From contig CAYJOL010000010.1 of assembly GCA_964371785.1 (NCBI GenBank), forward strand, positions 65,108 to 129,107: a stretch of 64,000 nt of DNA, read 5' to 3'. This document shows, in pieces, positions 8,443 to 17,875 of the stretch (position 1 is the first letter of the stretch; each line of letters opens with the position of its first letter). The translations under genes were made by a program, and so were the position numbers. Source of the stretch: CAVQCT01 sp964371785 (GTDB lineage: Bacteria; Zixibacteria; MSB-5A5; GN15; FEB-12). The notes beneath the pieces were generated by a model that was given only the letters and a program-made list of their open reading frames with translations, made no database searches and had not been told where the DNA came from.

Positions 8443-10719
8443 ATGCCCATCATGCAATGGTTGGCATACATGCATTTGTTGAGTCCGATGAGTGCAATAT
8501 TATACAAGCTATTGAAAACTGGTTTTTCTATATTATCACCAATGGCCGCCGGAGCTCAAGAATTCGTCAAACGCCACGGAGGCGTGCTCGTCATCCTGCT
8601 CATTGCCCTTGCAGTTCGTTTGGTTTACCTCTGGACATACTACCACCTGCCCGACTGGACCCAGCTCACGGTCGATAATTACTACCATCTCAATTGGGCG
8701 ATGAATATGGTCGATGGAAATGTTCTGGGTGACGCCACCTATTTCCGTGCCCCTTTTTACATCTATTGCCTCGCGGTCCTATTCAAGCTGTTCGGATCGG
8801 GCCTCTGGGTGGCGAGATTGTTCGGCCTGGCGATCGGGATGGTATCTATATCGCTGACCTATGCTATCGGCGCGCGCGTTTTTGATCGGCGGGTGGGACT
8901 ATTGGCGGCCCTTTTACAGGCAATCGTTCCAATCGTCATCTATTTTGAGTTTGAACTGCTGCTCGATCCGCTCTTCATGCTTCTTGTCCAGGCGTCGATT
9001 TACTCCCTGTTGGTCTGGTGGGACACCGGCCGCACCGGACACATCTTCATATCCGGGCTGTTTCTTGGATTGTCTGCTATAACCCGACCCACGTCGTTGG
9101 CGCTCTTACCTGTTCTGTTAATCGTGATCTTTGGGTTGCGCCGCGATACCAGAAGACTCATCTCCCAACTGCTGGCAGTCGGTGTCGCGATGGCGCTGAC
9201 GATAGGACCGGTCTTCGTACGCAATCTGATTGTTGCCGATGACCCGGTGCTGATCGCATCGCAGGGAGGAATAAACCTGTATATCGCCAACAATCCGGCG
9301 GCTAATGGCCTCTCCGCGGTGCTCCCCGAGCCGCTCGGCAGCAACTGGCGAATAAGCCAGATAAGTTACATAGCCGAGCAGTCAGAGGGCCGAAAACTAA
9401 AACCGGGGGAGGTGTCTTCGTACTGGACCGGCCGGGCGGTCGACTGGATGCTTGGCAATCCGGTCTCGTTCCTGAAACTCTACCTCAAGAAATTGTATTT
9501 CAACATCGAAAACCTTGAAGCCTCCAACAACCGTAATCTCGGCATGTTCTTCGCGAGCGTCGCGCTATTCAAATACAACCCGATCTCGTTCGGGCTTATT
9601 TTCGCGCTTGCGGTGGGGAGCCTGGCGTGCGGCGCGTTGCGAAACAAAAGGGCGATGCTGTTGGTGGTGCTGGTTCTCACCTACGTATTCGTGTCGGCCT
9701 TCTTCTTCTTCGCCAGCCGGTTTCGATTGCCCCTTATGCCGCTCTACGTGATTCTCGGTTCGTCGTGTGCGGTGACTATAAGCGACCTGCTGTTTGCCGG
9801 ACGACTGCATCGCCTCCTTCCGATTGTGGCCATTGCGCTTGCGGCCGGGTTGTTGTCTTATGTCGAATTGGCCAAGACCCCATATACAGCTCCGGCTCAA
9901 TACTTCAGCTTTCAAGGTTTGACGGCGCTGAACTCCGGTGACGTTAATGCGGCACTAAAGAACTTCAGATTGGGCCGTGAAGTTGATTCAACATTCCCTG
10001 AGATGAATCTGAATCTCGGGGTCGCTTTTCTTCGCACGGGGCAAACTGATTCGGCCATGTATTATTTCAAGCGGGAGCAAGACTTGAACCCGGGAAGACT
10101 CAAAGCTGCAACCAATGTTGCGTCGGTCTATCTCCTTCAGAAAAAGTACTCCGAGGCTATGCGTGAAGTTCAGCCGGTGATCGCGAGTCAGCCCTTCGAT
10201 GTCACAGCCAATATGGTCCTGTTGCGGGCGATGTTGCTTGATACATCGCTGACAAATGCCGGTTTGATGGATTCGATCAAGGCCGCTTCGATCCGCACCG
10301 ATACCAACATATACCTGCTTGACGAAGCCGCGGGTCTTTTATTGCAGCGTTCGATGCGCGATGATGCCCGCAGGAAATATCTTGAAGCGGCCGCTTCGGC
10401 GCCTCCTCCAATTGAAACCGATGACGAGGCATTTGAAGCGAAATTCAAGAACAGCATTCCGAACTGGACTCGTCAGAAGGCGCTCGCCTACTATCAACTT
10501 GGCTTTATGAGCGGCGTCGACGGAGACTATTCGTCCGCAATTCTCAACAGTGAACGGGCGATTGCGCTCGATTCCAATCTTGTCGAGGCCTATGTGAACC
10601 TGATCAGCGGCTACTACTCGCAGGGCGAACTCGTCCGGGCACGGGACCTTCTCGCGCAGGCGCTTCTTCGTTTTCCAGGCAACTCATATCTGCTCAGGTT
10701 GAAGCAGACGTTGCCATAA
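8443..10719 (+). CDS. Membrane glycosyltransferase (GT39/PMT-like) fused to TPR repeats
   Basis: This 758-residue protein has about a dozen hydrophobic segments between residues 45 and 480. The early loop after the first segment has acidic residues (DNYYHLNWA and nearby), as in polyprenol-phosphate-dependent GT-C enzymes such as O-mannosyltransferases and ArnT. The last 270 residues form TPR-like helical pairs, for example ALKNFRLGREVD and AILNSERAIALD. GT-C enzymes of this type use lipid-linked sugars and glycosylate proteins or lipids on the periplasmic face; the TPR part may hold the acceptor. The start has a strong AGGAGGGG site. It faces the S8 protease gene across a short divergent region. 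The exact acceptor and sugar cannot be read from the sequence. Confidence 0.82.
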   Translation: MPIMQWLAYMHLLSPMSAILYKLLKTGFSILSPMAAGAQEFVKRHGGVLVILLIALAVRLVYLWTYYHLPDWTQLTVDNYYHLNWAMNMVDGNVLGDATYFRAPFYIYCLAVLFKLFGSGLWVARLFGLAIGMVSISLTYAIGARVFDRRVGLLAALLQAIVPIVIYFEFELLLDPLFMLLVQASIYSLLVWWDTGRTGHIFISGLFLGLSAITRPTSLALLPVLLIVIFGLRRDTRRLISQLLAVGVAMALTIGPVFVRNLIVADDPVLIASQGGINLYIANNPAANGLSAVLPEPLGSNWRISQISYIAEQSEGRKLKPGEVSSYWTGRAVDWMLGNPVSFLKLYLKKLYFNIENLEASNNRNLGMFFASVALFKYNPISFGLIFALAVGSLACGALRNKRAMLLVVLVLTYVFVSAFFFFASRFRLPLMPLYVILGSSCAVTISDLLFAGRLHRLLPIVAIALAAGLLSYVELAKTPYTAPAQYFSFQGLTALNSGDVNAALKNFRLGREVDSTFPEMNLNLGVAFLRTGQTDSAMYYFKREQDLNPGRLKAATNVASVYLLQKKYSEAMREVQPVIASQPFDVTANMVLLRAMLLDTSLTNAGLMDSIKAASIRTDTNIYLLDEAAGLLLQRSMRDDARRKYLEAAASAPPPIETDDEAFEAKFKNSIPNWTRQKALAYYQLGFMSGVDGDYSSAILNSERAIALDSNLVEAYVNLISGYYSQGELVRARDLLAQALLRFPGNSYLLRLKQTLP

Positions 10720-10743
10720 GATGGCACGGATTGCACGTCGCAT

Positions 10744-10850
10744 GGCCGCCTCCGCGTAGGGTAGAATTCGTCTTCGAGCCTGCCCTTGTCCGTAGCCCCG
10801 TGCGTGTTGTCGACGAAGGCATGCCTACCGGCATGCTGGATGGCCGCCTC
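10744..10850. repeat. 107-bp dispersed repeat, copy A
   Basis: This unit matches 44515-44621 at 103 of 107 positions by direct alignment. It contains two palindromes: one with arms GGGTAG(A)/CCTGCCC around TTCGTCTTCGAG, and GCATGCC-TACC-GGCATGC at 10819-10836. It begins 25 bases after the glycosyltransferase stop codon. Confidence 0.9.
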
Positions 10851-10875
10851 CGCGTGGAATGGCCATCTCTTCGGA

Positions 10876-10913
10876 GGGCAGGATTCGTCTTCGAGCCTGC
10901 CCTTGTCCGTGAT
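10876..10913. repeat. Partial copy of the dispersed repeat
   Basis: The sub-unit GGGCAGG, ATTCGTCTTCGAG, CCTGCCC followed by TTGTCCGT is repeated here, 120 bp after the same part of copy A. The rest of 10720-10960 holds no gene that I can support. Confidence 0.8.
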
Positions 10914-10961
10914 CCGCTTCCCACGTGGGCAGATGTCCCCTGAGCAATGTAACACAAATAC

Positions 10962-10995
10962 CAAATCAAAAAGGGCTGACCAGAGGTCAGCCCTT
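10962..10995 (-). terminator. Terminator of the TonB receptor/PorV/lipoprotein operon
   Basis: A perfect 11-bp stem (AAGGGCTGACC and complement) with a 3-nt loop lies 25 nt after the lipoprotein stop. On the minus strand it is followed by the T-rich run TTTGATTTG. Confidence 0.85.
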
Positions 10996-11019
10996 ACGTT
11001 CACATTCGTTATGAGGCAA

Positions 11020-13212
11020 TTACTGTGGCGGAGGAGTTTTCCCTTCCTGTATCGCCTCTTCTATTTGTCGTTCCCGGTAATTGGCTTTCGCCTCATCGAT
11101 CGAAATCTTCACCGCCGCATCGGGATACCGATTTACCTTAACGACTGATGCCTTCTGGCCAAGATTTGGATCATAGAGCCAAGTCAGAATATTCTCCACA
11201 AGCTCCTGTGTCTCCGGCTGTTTCATCACCAGAGGGGTGAAGCTCAAGTATACTGTTCTGAACAGACTGGTATTGAACCGATGTCCGCATGGCGAACCTT
11301 CGTTGTTGAATAGGTTACCCCATGGGTGATCGGCACCATACTTCGACTTATACAGGTACATGACTTCTGTACCGAAAGCGCGTTCAACCCAATCGACCTC
11401 CGGAAGTGCCGCGATCGAGTCGACCCATTGAACGTGCGGTAAGGTCCATAACAGACGACGATGCAGTAGACTGGTATCAACTTCAACGTCCGGCCAGTCG
11501 CTCTGGTTAATGCTGTAGGCGCCGGTAAAATCCTCGACACGGGCAAACTCTTTAGTAATATTCGAATCGATCCCCTGAGCCACCGTGAACCAGTTCGACC
11601 ATCCGAAGCCATTCACACCAAAATAGTGCGTGAATACGAACGGTGCTGGGTACACACCGGGCTCTCCCAGCTGGATATGCGGTACCCGCCATGTTGCCCA
11701 GGCGTTGACACCCGCATCAATAGCCGTAAATACTTCGCTGACCACATCACCGCTGGAGCTCACCAAACTCGAAGATAGCTTGCCGGACTCATTGTACAAT
11801 ATAATCACCTTATGTTTCAAAAGACTCTGCAGTGGTAGTCGAGACGTAGGGGCATAATCCTTATAGACAATGTAATCGGCCGAGGTGAGTTTTCCCGGGA
11901 ATGCAGTAGTTGTATCAAAGACCTTTCCTGCACCTCCTGGGGCTTGTTGCAACCATGTGTTAATGGCGTTATACCAGAACGCTTTTGCCGTATCAAAGTT
12001 GATAGGCGAGTTGTAAACACGCTGACTGGTTTTGGTAGTAAAATCAACCACTGCAATCTCACGCTCGTAGCGCGGATTAATAACGATCATCTGTCGGAAT
12101 TCAGGAGTCAGATCCGCCACATCAGCATCATCGCGGCTCCGTATCCAGAACAGATAATAGAGTGTCAGGGTCGTGTCCGAGGGATAATTCTTGTACACAT
12201 TGTAAAGAGTATCACCGGTGTCCATCACCCATGAGTCTATGCCGTTGGACGAGGATTCGACGAAACGGTTAGTGAACAGCGTATCGTCGACCTTTAAGAT
12301 CGTGTCCCTGACATAAAACGGAGTATTGGCCGTTGTGTCAGAGAATACCGTCGTATCACACGACTCCTCGACATACGACCCGCCACCGGTATCTACCAAT
12401 GTCGTGTCGCAACGGAACAGGGTATCACCCATGTTGAATACCCGGGCATCTTCGGTGACAAAAACGATATTCAGCAGACTCGGTTCCCAGAGAGTGTCTT
12501 TGCCATCCCTGATATAGTTAAGCTGATCAAAAGTGAACGGTCCATAGAGGTGCCATTCGAACTGGAAAGGCGGTGCCGTAAGTCCGAGTTCATCGTAATC
12601 CTTCTTGTCGCTTCCACTCCAGGTCAGGCCAAGACCGGTAACGATACCGCCGGGGAATATGGCGTTGACGAAAGGTTTCCGGGGGTCAAAGTACTGGATC
12701 GAGGTTTCCGGTGGATTATCGTTGCGGTTCAGCACCCGGGTTTTGATCACCGAGCCTGCGCCTGAATTGTCAAACGCTTGCAGAAATATATACTGCGGGA
12801 CATAGTCATTCACCGGGTTATTGAGATTTGCTTTCAACGGAATGATATTGGCCGTTTTCGGATCGGCCGCGGTTGGGTCGATATCGACATACGTCCACAT
12901 CGTGTCATTCAACGCATTGATATAGTCCATCGGCGAACCGGTCACACTGTCCGTCGGGATTACATAATAGCGGTAATAGGTGATCTGACCGTCGTTATCC
13001 GTTCCGATCCAGTACACCTCGGGGTTCCGGGAAAAACGTTGATTTTCCGGCGGGATATTTACAAACTCGACGATCGGAATCTGGTTCGCGGTGACATCCC
13101 CTTTCAGGGTGTTGGTACAGCCCGGCAAGATCAAGAGAGATGCCGCCAGAACCGCGACCGTAATCGCTCCAAGCCACAAACCTATTTTTACTTTTGTCAT
13201 ATTTTTATTCAT
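11020..13212 (-). CDS. Large surface lipoprotein of unknown function
   Basis: The protein has 730 residues from the ATG at 13212, preferred over 13239 because a GAGGA site lies 11-12 nt upstream and the longer form would overlap the upstream gene. An N-terminal hydrophobic segment ends in the lipobox ILPGC. The first part has Ig or fibronectin-like strands (IPIVEFVNIPPENQ and a GTDNDG loop). The middle is rich in Asp-Thr, and the C-terminal half has mixed alpha/beta character. I do not recognise a family. It is the last gene of a three-gene operon with a TonB receptor and a PorV-like barrel. Position suggests an outer-membrane partner of the receptor, as SusD is for SusC, but I see no SusD-like TPR signature. 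Function is unknown. Confidence 0.75.
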   Translation of the reverse strand: MNKNMTKVKIGLWLGAITVAVLAASLLILPGCTNTLKGDVTANQIPIVEFVNIPPENQRFSRNPEVYWIGTDNDGQITYYRYYVIPTDSVTGSPMDYINALNDTMWTYVDIDPTAADPKTANIIPLKANLNNPVNDYVPQYIFLQAFDNSGAGSVIKTRVLNRNDNPPETSIQYFDPRKPFVNAIFPGGIVTGLGLTWSGSDKKDYDELGLTAPPFQFEWHLYGPFTFDQLNYIRDGKDTLWEPSLLNIVFVTEDARVFNMGDTLFRCDTTLVDTGGGSYVEESCDTTVFSDTTANTPFYVRDTILKVDDTLFTNRFVESSSNGIDSWVMDTGDTLYNVYKNYPSDTTLTLYYLFWIRSRDDADVADLTPEFRQMIVINPRYEREIAVVDFTTKTSQRVYNSPINFDTAKAFWYNAINTWLQQAPGGAGKVFDTTTAFPGKLTSADYIVYKDYAPTSRLPLQSLLKHKVIILYNESGKLSSSLVSSSGDVVSEVFTAIDAGVNAWATWRVPHIQLGEPGVYPAPFVFTHYFGVNGFGWSNWFTVAQGIDSNITKEFARVEDFTGAYSINQSDWPDVEVDTSLLHRRLLWTLPHVQWVDSIAALPEVDWVERAFGTEVMYLYKSKYGADHPWGNLFNNEGSPCGHRFNTSLFRTVYLSFTPLVMKQPETQELVENILTWLYDPNLGQKASVVKVNRYPDAAVKISIDEAKANYRERQIEEAIQEGKTPPPQ

Positions 13213-13228
13213 TATCCGCGGCTTCCTC

Positions 13229-14218
13229 TTAGAACGCAAATGACATGCTCACGCGATGAACTTCGGTCAGGATTCCAAAATCCTGGTAAGCGTAATCGAC
13301 GCGCATTTCCCGGTCCCCACCGAAGGGGATACGGAAACCGGCGCCGGCCGTGAAACCATCGCTGTCGTAATTAATCCGCCCGCCTAATCTGAGAACGAGG
13401 CGGTCCTTGAATGTATATTCCATTCCGGTATTGTATTTTTCCAGATTGTCCGACGGGTGCGAACCCTCGGCGGCGAAAGTCAGCAGATTATCCTGACTCT
13501 GGAGGACATTGATGCAACCGCCGAATTTGAAGTTGATGGGTAACGGATATGCCTTGCTCTCCATCTTGAGGTCCGGGCCGAAATTGGAGATAACCATGGC
13601 GATCCTGAAACCGCGGAACCCGGTGTCATAGTTGGTACCGACATCGGCCGACCAGCCCGATGCCGAGCGGTCGAAGCTGTATTCGCCGATGTACTTGACG
13701 GTGAATCCAATCGAAAAACGATCCGTCAGATACCGCCCGTAACTGACTGAGGCGGCAAAATCGTTCCACGCGAACGTCTGGCCGTTGCCGTCGGGCGCCA
13801 TTTCATAGGTCCTCACCAGCATGTCGCCGGACGTCAGGGTGTACAGACCGATACCGAGCACACCACCGACCGATTCAAGGGGCATGCCGATAGCTCCATA
13901 GTAGTAACTAACATCGGCGGGCATGCTGACATAAGTTGCCTGAGCCTGACGGCCATAGAGTCTCACCAGGCCGGCGGGATTGTAGTAGACGCTCGATATG
14001 TCGTCGGCCGCCGCGGTAAATGCCTCAGCCATTCCCATCGCACGGGCGGAGACGCCCAGTTCAAGGAACTGTGCACCGGTGGTTCCCACCTTGGCCTGCG
14101 CGTGCACCGGCGATGGCGCCGCGAACGCGGCCAGCACCAGCAGTATGCCCAACGCCAGCGCGCCGCCGCGCCGCCGGGCGGAACTGCCGGGTGTGAACCT
14201 GAATCTTGCCAAATACAT
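13229..14218 (-). CDS. PorV/PorQ family outer-membrane protein
   Basis: This 329-residue beta-barrel protein starts at 14218, where GAGG lies 5 nt upstream of the ATG and a clear signal peptide follows (Ala-rich core, cleavage near VHAQA). The conserved early segment has FLELGVSARAMGMAEA and the SSVYYNPAGLV motif of the PorV/UPF0164 family, and the chain ends in Phe as outer-membrane proteins do. PorV is the barrel that carries sorting-domain cargo from the type IX translocon; related proteins occur in many FCB phyla, also without T9SS. Two secreted proteases with sorting tails lie in this window, which fits that role. Here it sits between a TonB receptor and a lipoprotein, so it could also act in a transport complex. 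Confidence 0.85.
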   Translation of the reverse strand: MYLARFRFTPGSSARRRGGALALGILLVLAAFAAPSPVHAQAKVGTTGAQFLELGVSARAMGMAEAFTAAADDISSVYYNPAGLVRLYGRQAQATYVSMPADVSYYYGAIGMPLESVGGVLGIGLYTLTSGDMLVRTYEMAPDGNGQTFAWNDFAASVSYGRYLTDRFSIGFTVKYIGEYSFDRSASGWSADVGTNYDTGFRGFRIAMVISNFGPDLKMESKAYPLPINFKFGGCINVLQSQDNLLTFAAEGSHPSDNLEKYNTGMEYTFKDRLVLRLGGRINYDSDGFTAGAGFRIPFGGDREMRVDYAYQDFGILTEVHRVSMSFAF

Positions 14219-14264
14219 ACTGTCCTCGTTTATTCTCATATCGTTATACTCAATCACAGTTTTC

Positions 14265-17200
14265 TTACAAGTTAACTTCGAATCCGACACGCACCTGGCG
14301 GCCATAATCCCAGTTAGCCGGGTTGTTCTCATATGAGGTACCACCCATCACTACACCGCTCTGGTTGTTCTGCGTGTCCGGCCGACCGGTATTCGCGTAC
14401 ACCGTGTTGACGTTCTTATTGTCGAAGATGTTTTCCACCCACACGATGAAGCTGTTGTTCATGCCGAATACCCGGAAGTCCTTACTGAATCGGACGTCGA
14501 AATTGATGACCGACGGTTTCCGCAAGGAGTTGCGCTGGATGTTTTCGCCCTGCGCCGTAGTCAGATTCGGGTAGGTCCGGTCCGGTGTATACGGACGGCC
14601 GCTCTCGAAGAACGTCTGAATGTCCATCGACCAGCCGTTAATGATCGGAATACCGAACAGGCGGGGCCGGACGTTCGACGGTACATAGAACTGGACGCTC
14701 GCCTTCAGACTGTGGCGAACGTCGTTATCCAGAGGCGCCTCATCGAGCGGATCGCGCCCAAGTTCGAAATCACTGAGATAGTCGGTATTGGTCTGCGAGG
14801 CTTTGCCGAACGCGTATGCGTAGGTATAGCTCAACTGGCCGTTGACATATCCGCCGCCGCGTTTTTCGAGGGTGAGCTCAAAACCACGGCTGCGGCCATA
14901 GTCGCTGTTGCGATACTGCTGACGGGTCAGACCGCCCACGCGGACCGACTTGCTGTTAATCTTGTCGAACTCATCTTTGAAGTAACCTGAGATGTCGACC
15001 GAGTAATTCTCGCTCATGGCATACTTCACGCCGAATGAGTACTGGATGGTCTTCTGATAATCGAGGTTGTAGTTACCAACGACCGTATTCAGGTTGACCG
15101 AGGTCGTGTTGCGCTGATACATGTACAGGAGGCTCGGGCGCTGATAGAAGTGACCGTAATTGAAGTGCACTTTCGCCTTGTCCGAAATCGGGTAGGAGAA
15201 ACCGATACGCGGAGAAATCTTCTGACGGTCACCCAGAATGATACCGGAACCGAGGTCGTCATTACGCGCGACATCGATGAGCTTGTTCTTATCCTGCAGG
15301 AAGAAATCCCACCGGACGCCGAGGTTCGCAATCATGGAACCGTATTCAAGTTTGTCGCGGAAGTAAACAGTACCACTCCATGGAGCGTAAGCGAACATAT
15401 CACGGAACGAACCGCGATCAGGATACGGTCCGCCGTCGGGACGGCCGTTATACGGAAGGTACGGTTGCTGAATTTCCTGGTAAACGAAATCTTCTTCTTT
15501 CATGGAGCCGCCGAGTTTGAGCTCGTGGTTACCCAGTTGCCAGAACAGCTTGCCTTCAGCACGGTAGGTCTTGGTTTTGCGATAATGCCAGGTAGCATCC
15601 GAACTGAAGCTTCCCGGATCATAAAAAGTACTCGCGCCGCCACCATCGTGCTTGCCATTGCCGTTGACATCTTCAAACGGTTCTCCGGTGTCAAATACAC
15701 CGTTGGGCGCGTCATACAGGCCGTTGCCGTTGCGATCCACAAACGGAATTCCCGGTTCCCATAGATCCTCCGGTCCGTTGTGGCGGCCGTCATGGTTGAA
15801 GTCCTGGTTGTCAGCGCCAACCGAGCGGACAAAAAGGTCGATTCCGAGGTCATAGAACCCGTTGCCGTTCAGATCGGTAAACGGTTCCCCGATAACTGAA
15901 TCACCGTCTATATATGGCTCCTCAGTCCGCTTGTTGATATGTGATACGAGACTCGAATCGAGCAGGCCGTTTCCGTTAACGTCGTGCAAGAAGTCACCCC
16001 GATCCCAGACGCCGTTACCGTTCACGTCAACATATGGCTCACTTTCGAGGTTGTCCAGATAACCGTTGCTGTTAAAGCGGAAAGTGCTGGGGTCGATTGT
16101 CGCCCCTTGAACGTTCTGGTCAATGGCATAGCCTTCACCGCGCGTGAAGCCCGGGCCGGACAGGTCCGTACCGTATTCCATCGTGTCGGGGAACAGATTT
16201 ACGATCGGTTCAGGAGCATCGTACTTGCCATTGCTGTTCAGATCGTCGTAGCTCTCCCACTGATAGTTCAGATCGTACTGGTCAGGATTGAGACCATGAC
16301 CCGGATTGTTCGGGTCGCTCGGCTGCTGAGTGAGGCCGTTCTCGGCATACGAGAGAACCGCTTCATAATTCATGTTCTTGGAAAGTGACTGCGAGATTTC
16401 AACCGAGGCGGTCCGCCATTTCTCAACCTGGAGCGGCGCAGTCGCAGCGGAATACCGGTATGTCCAATCAAAAAGGGTCGACCGGGTCTCCGTACTCTTA
16501 TAGGAGAAAATCATTTTCAGGTTCTGCGTCGGACGGAACTTGATATTGCTCATCCAGAAGTATCTATTATAGTCCCGTTCAGGAATCCCCAGACCGAGCA
16601 GGTTAAACGACGAGTTCCGGGCGTGAGTTATCGGGGTATCATAAGCGCCATACTGATAGGCGCCATCGGTCTTATCGACCTCGGCGTACACATAATAGGT
16701 CAACTCATTATCTTCGAGCGAGTTGATGCCGAGCGCCGGAAGAATCTTGCTCCGAAATATCGGGTCCGGTCCGCTAATCGAGAACCGGTAGAAATCATGG
16801 TTATTTGAGTATTTGTTGAGGCTCTTGTTGCCGAAATCGTCGGTAATATACTGTGCGTTGATTCTGCGCGCATCTTTGGAACCAGTCTGGGTCGTAATCT
16901 TCACGATACCGGAAAGCGCATCTCCGTATTCCGGGTCGAATCCGTCTTTGATAACGGTGAATTCCTGAATCGAACCCGACACCAGCGAGAGGTTCGCGCC
17001 CGCCTGGCCCAAACCACCGAGGGGGTCACCGATCGGCACGCCGTCCATAATGTAGCTTACTTCACCGGCACGACCGCCGCGAATGAAGACTTCGCCGCTA
17101 TTGTTGGTCACGACGCCGCTAACCTGCGTAAGCAGCTCATCAACCGTGGTCACCGGCTGACGCTCGATTGTTTCTTTGCTGATGGTAACCTGATTTTCGG

Positions 17201-17603
17201 TGATGAACTTATCGATGATTTCGTGTTCGCCCTTTACCGTAATTTCCACATCGAGCTCAGAAACCTTCTTGGTCATCTGCTGATTTATTTCGGTGGTGAG
17301 GTCTGCGTTGACAACCACGTCGGTTACGGTCACCGTATTGTACTCAAGACTGGTGATCTTCAGTTCGTATTTGTTAGGTTCGAGCTGGAGAATCTGATAC
17401 TTGCCGTCCAAGTTCGTCTGAGCGCCACGCGTGGTTCCGACGACTTGCACGGATGCGCCGATAACCAGTTCGCCGGTTTCTTTATCGGTGATCAGGCCCT
17501 TGATGGAACCGGTCGCGGCCGCGAAGAGATTTATAGGCAAAGCGGCGGTACACGCCAACAGGACTAGCAGATATACCCAACGCTGCTTACCAAATCTTTG
17601 CAT
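14265..17603 (-). CDS. TonB-dependent receptor with carboxypeptidase-regulatory domain and inserted calcium-loop repeats
   Basis: This 1,112-residue outer-membrane receptor has a signal peptide (1-29), a carboxypeptidase-regulatory-like beta-sandwich (about 32-115), a plug domain (about 120-250, with VFIRGGRAGEVSYIMDGVP) and a 22-strand-type barrel. Residues about 445-655 carry a large loop with many D-x-N-G-N-G-x-x-D motifs (for example DVNGNGVWD, DRNGNGLYD, DVNGNGKHD), like EF-hand or dockerin calcium loops. The start is fixed by AGGAGG 6 nt upstream. It is the first gene of an operon with the PorV-like protein and the large lipoprotein; a TTGACT/TATCTT promoter is upstream. The substrate is unknown. 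The repeats suggest that the extracellular loop folds around calcium. Confidence 0.92.
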   Translation of the reverse strand: MQRFGKQRWVYLLVLLACTAALPINLFAAATGSIKGLITDKETGELVIGASVQVVGTTRGAQTNLDGKYQILQLEPNKYELKITSLEYNTVTVTDVVVNADLTTEINQQMTKKVSELDVEITVKGEHEIIDKFITENQVTISKETIERQPVTTVDELLTQVSGVVTNNSGEVFIRGGRAGEVSYIMDGVPIGDPLGGLGQAGANLSLVSGSIQEFTVIKDGFDPEYGDALSGIVKITTQTGSKDARRINAQYITDDFGNKSLNKYSNNHDFYRFSISGPDPIFRSKILPALGINSLEDNELTYYVYAEVDKTDGAYQYGAYDTPITHARNSSFNLLGLGIPERDYNRYFWMSNIKFRPTQNLKMIFSYKSTETRSTLFDWTYRYSAATAPLQVEKWRTASVEISQSLSKNMNYEAVLSYAENGLTQQPSDPNNPGHGLNPDQYDLNYQWESYDDLNSNGKYDAPEPIVNLFPDTMEYGTDLSGPGFTRGEGYAIDQNVQGATIDPSTFRFNSNGYLDNLESEPYVDVNGNGVWDRGDFLHDVNGNGLLDSSLVSHINKRTEEPYIDGDSVIGEPFTDLNGNGFYDLGIDLFVRSVGADNQDFNHDGRHNGPEDLWEPGIPFVDRNGNGLYDAPNGVFDTGEPFEDVNGNGKHDGGGASTFYDPGSFSSDATWHYRKTKTYRAEGKLFWQLGNHELKLGGSMKEEDFVYQEIQQPYLPYNGRPDGGPYPDRGSFRDMFAYAPWSGTVYFRDKLEYGSMIANLGVRWDFFLQDKNKLIDVARNDDLGSGIILGDRQKISPRIGFSYPISDKAKVHFNYGHFYQRPSLLYMYQRNTTSVNLNTVVGNYNLDYQKTIQYSFGVKYAMSENYSVDISGYFKDEFDKINSKSVRVGGLTRQQYRNSDYGRSRGFELTLEKRGGGYVNGQLSYTYAYAFGKASQTNTDYLSDFELGRDPLDEAPLDNDVRHSLKASVQFYVPSNVRPRLFGIPIINGWSMDIQTFFESGRPYTPDRTYPNLTTAQGENIQRNSLRKPSVINFDVRFSKDFRVFGMNNSFIVWVENIFDNKNVNTVYANTGRPDTQNNQSGVVMGGTSYENNPANWDYGRQVRVGFEVNL

Positions 17604-17818
17604 AACGTATCCTCCTGGATATATAAGAAATACTTTTTGCCATATTCAGGTCGTGTCCGGCGGCATGAACGCGTGAACGCATCTACCCAATCGCTGCTTA
17701 CACACTACCTATCGCTGAGTTGATGTTGGTGAGGAGTACCGGCGGGCTAATTCCCAACCTAATTAGAATTAACCGTTTACGCTAAGTGTTTCTCCTTCAT
17801 CTATTTCAACAAAACTCG

Positions 17819-17848
17819 AAGATACCCCGTAACCCGACGGAAAGTCAA
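17819..17848 (-). promoter_or_regulatory. Candidate promoter of the TonB receptor operon
   Basis: On the minus strand TTGACT (17843-17848) and TATCTT (17819-17824) are 18 nt apart. The sequence around the -35, CTTGACTTTCCGTCG, is nearly identical to that of the fur promoter. The resulting leader would be about 210 nt; I see no gene within it. Confidence 0.5.
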
Positions 17849-17875
17849 GCGATTTTTTCCCCGACGCGGGGGGTA

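Noticed and set aside
11020..13212. Lipoprotein as SusD
   Set aside because: No TPR-like helices or SusD signature; only its position next to a TonB receptor is suggestive.
15640..16270. Tandem-repeat DNA that might be a CRISPR array
   Set aside because: The repeats are coding, with varying spacing and codons, and translate to calcium-loop motifs in the TonB receptor.
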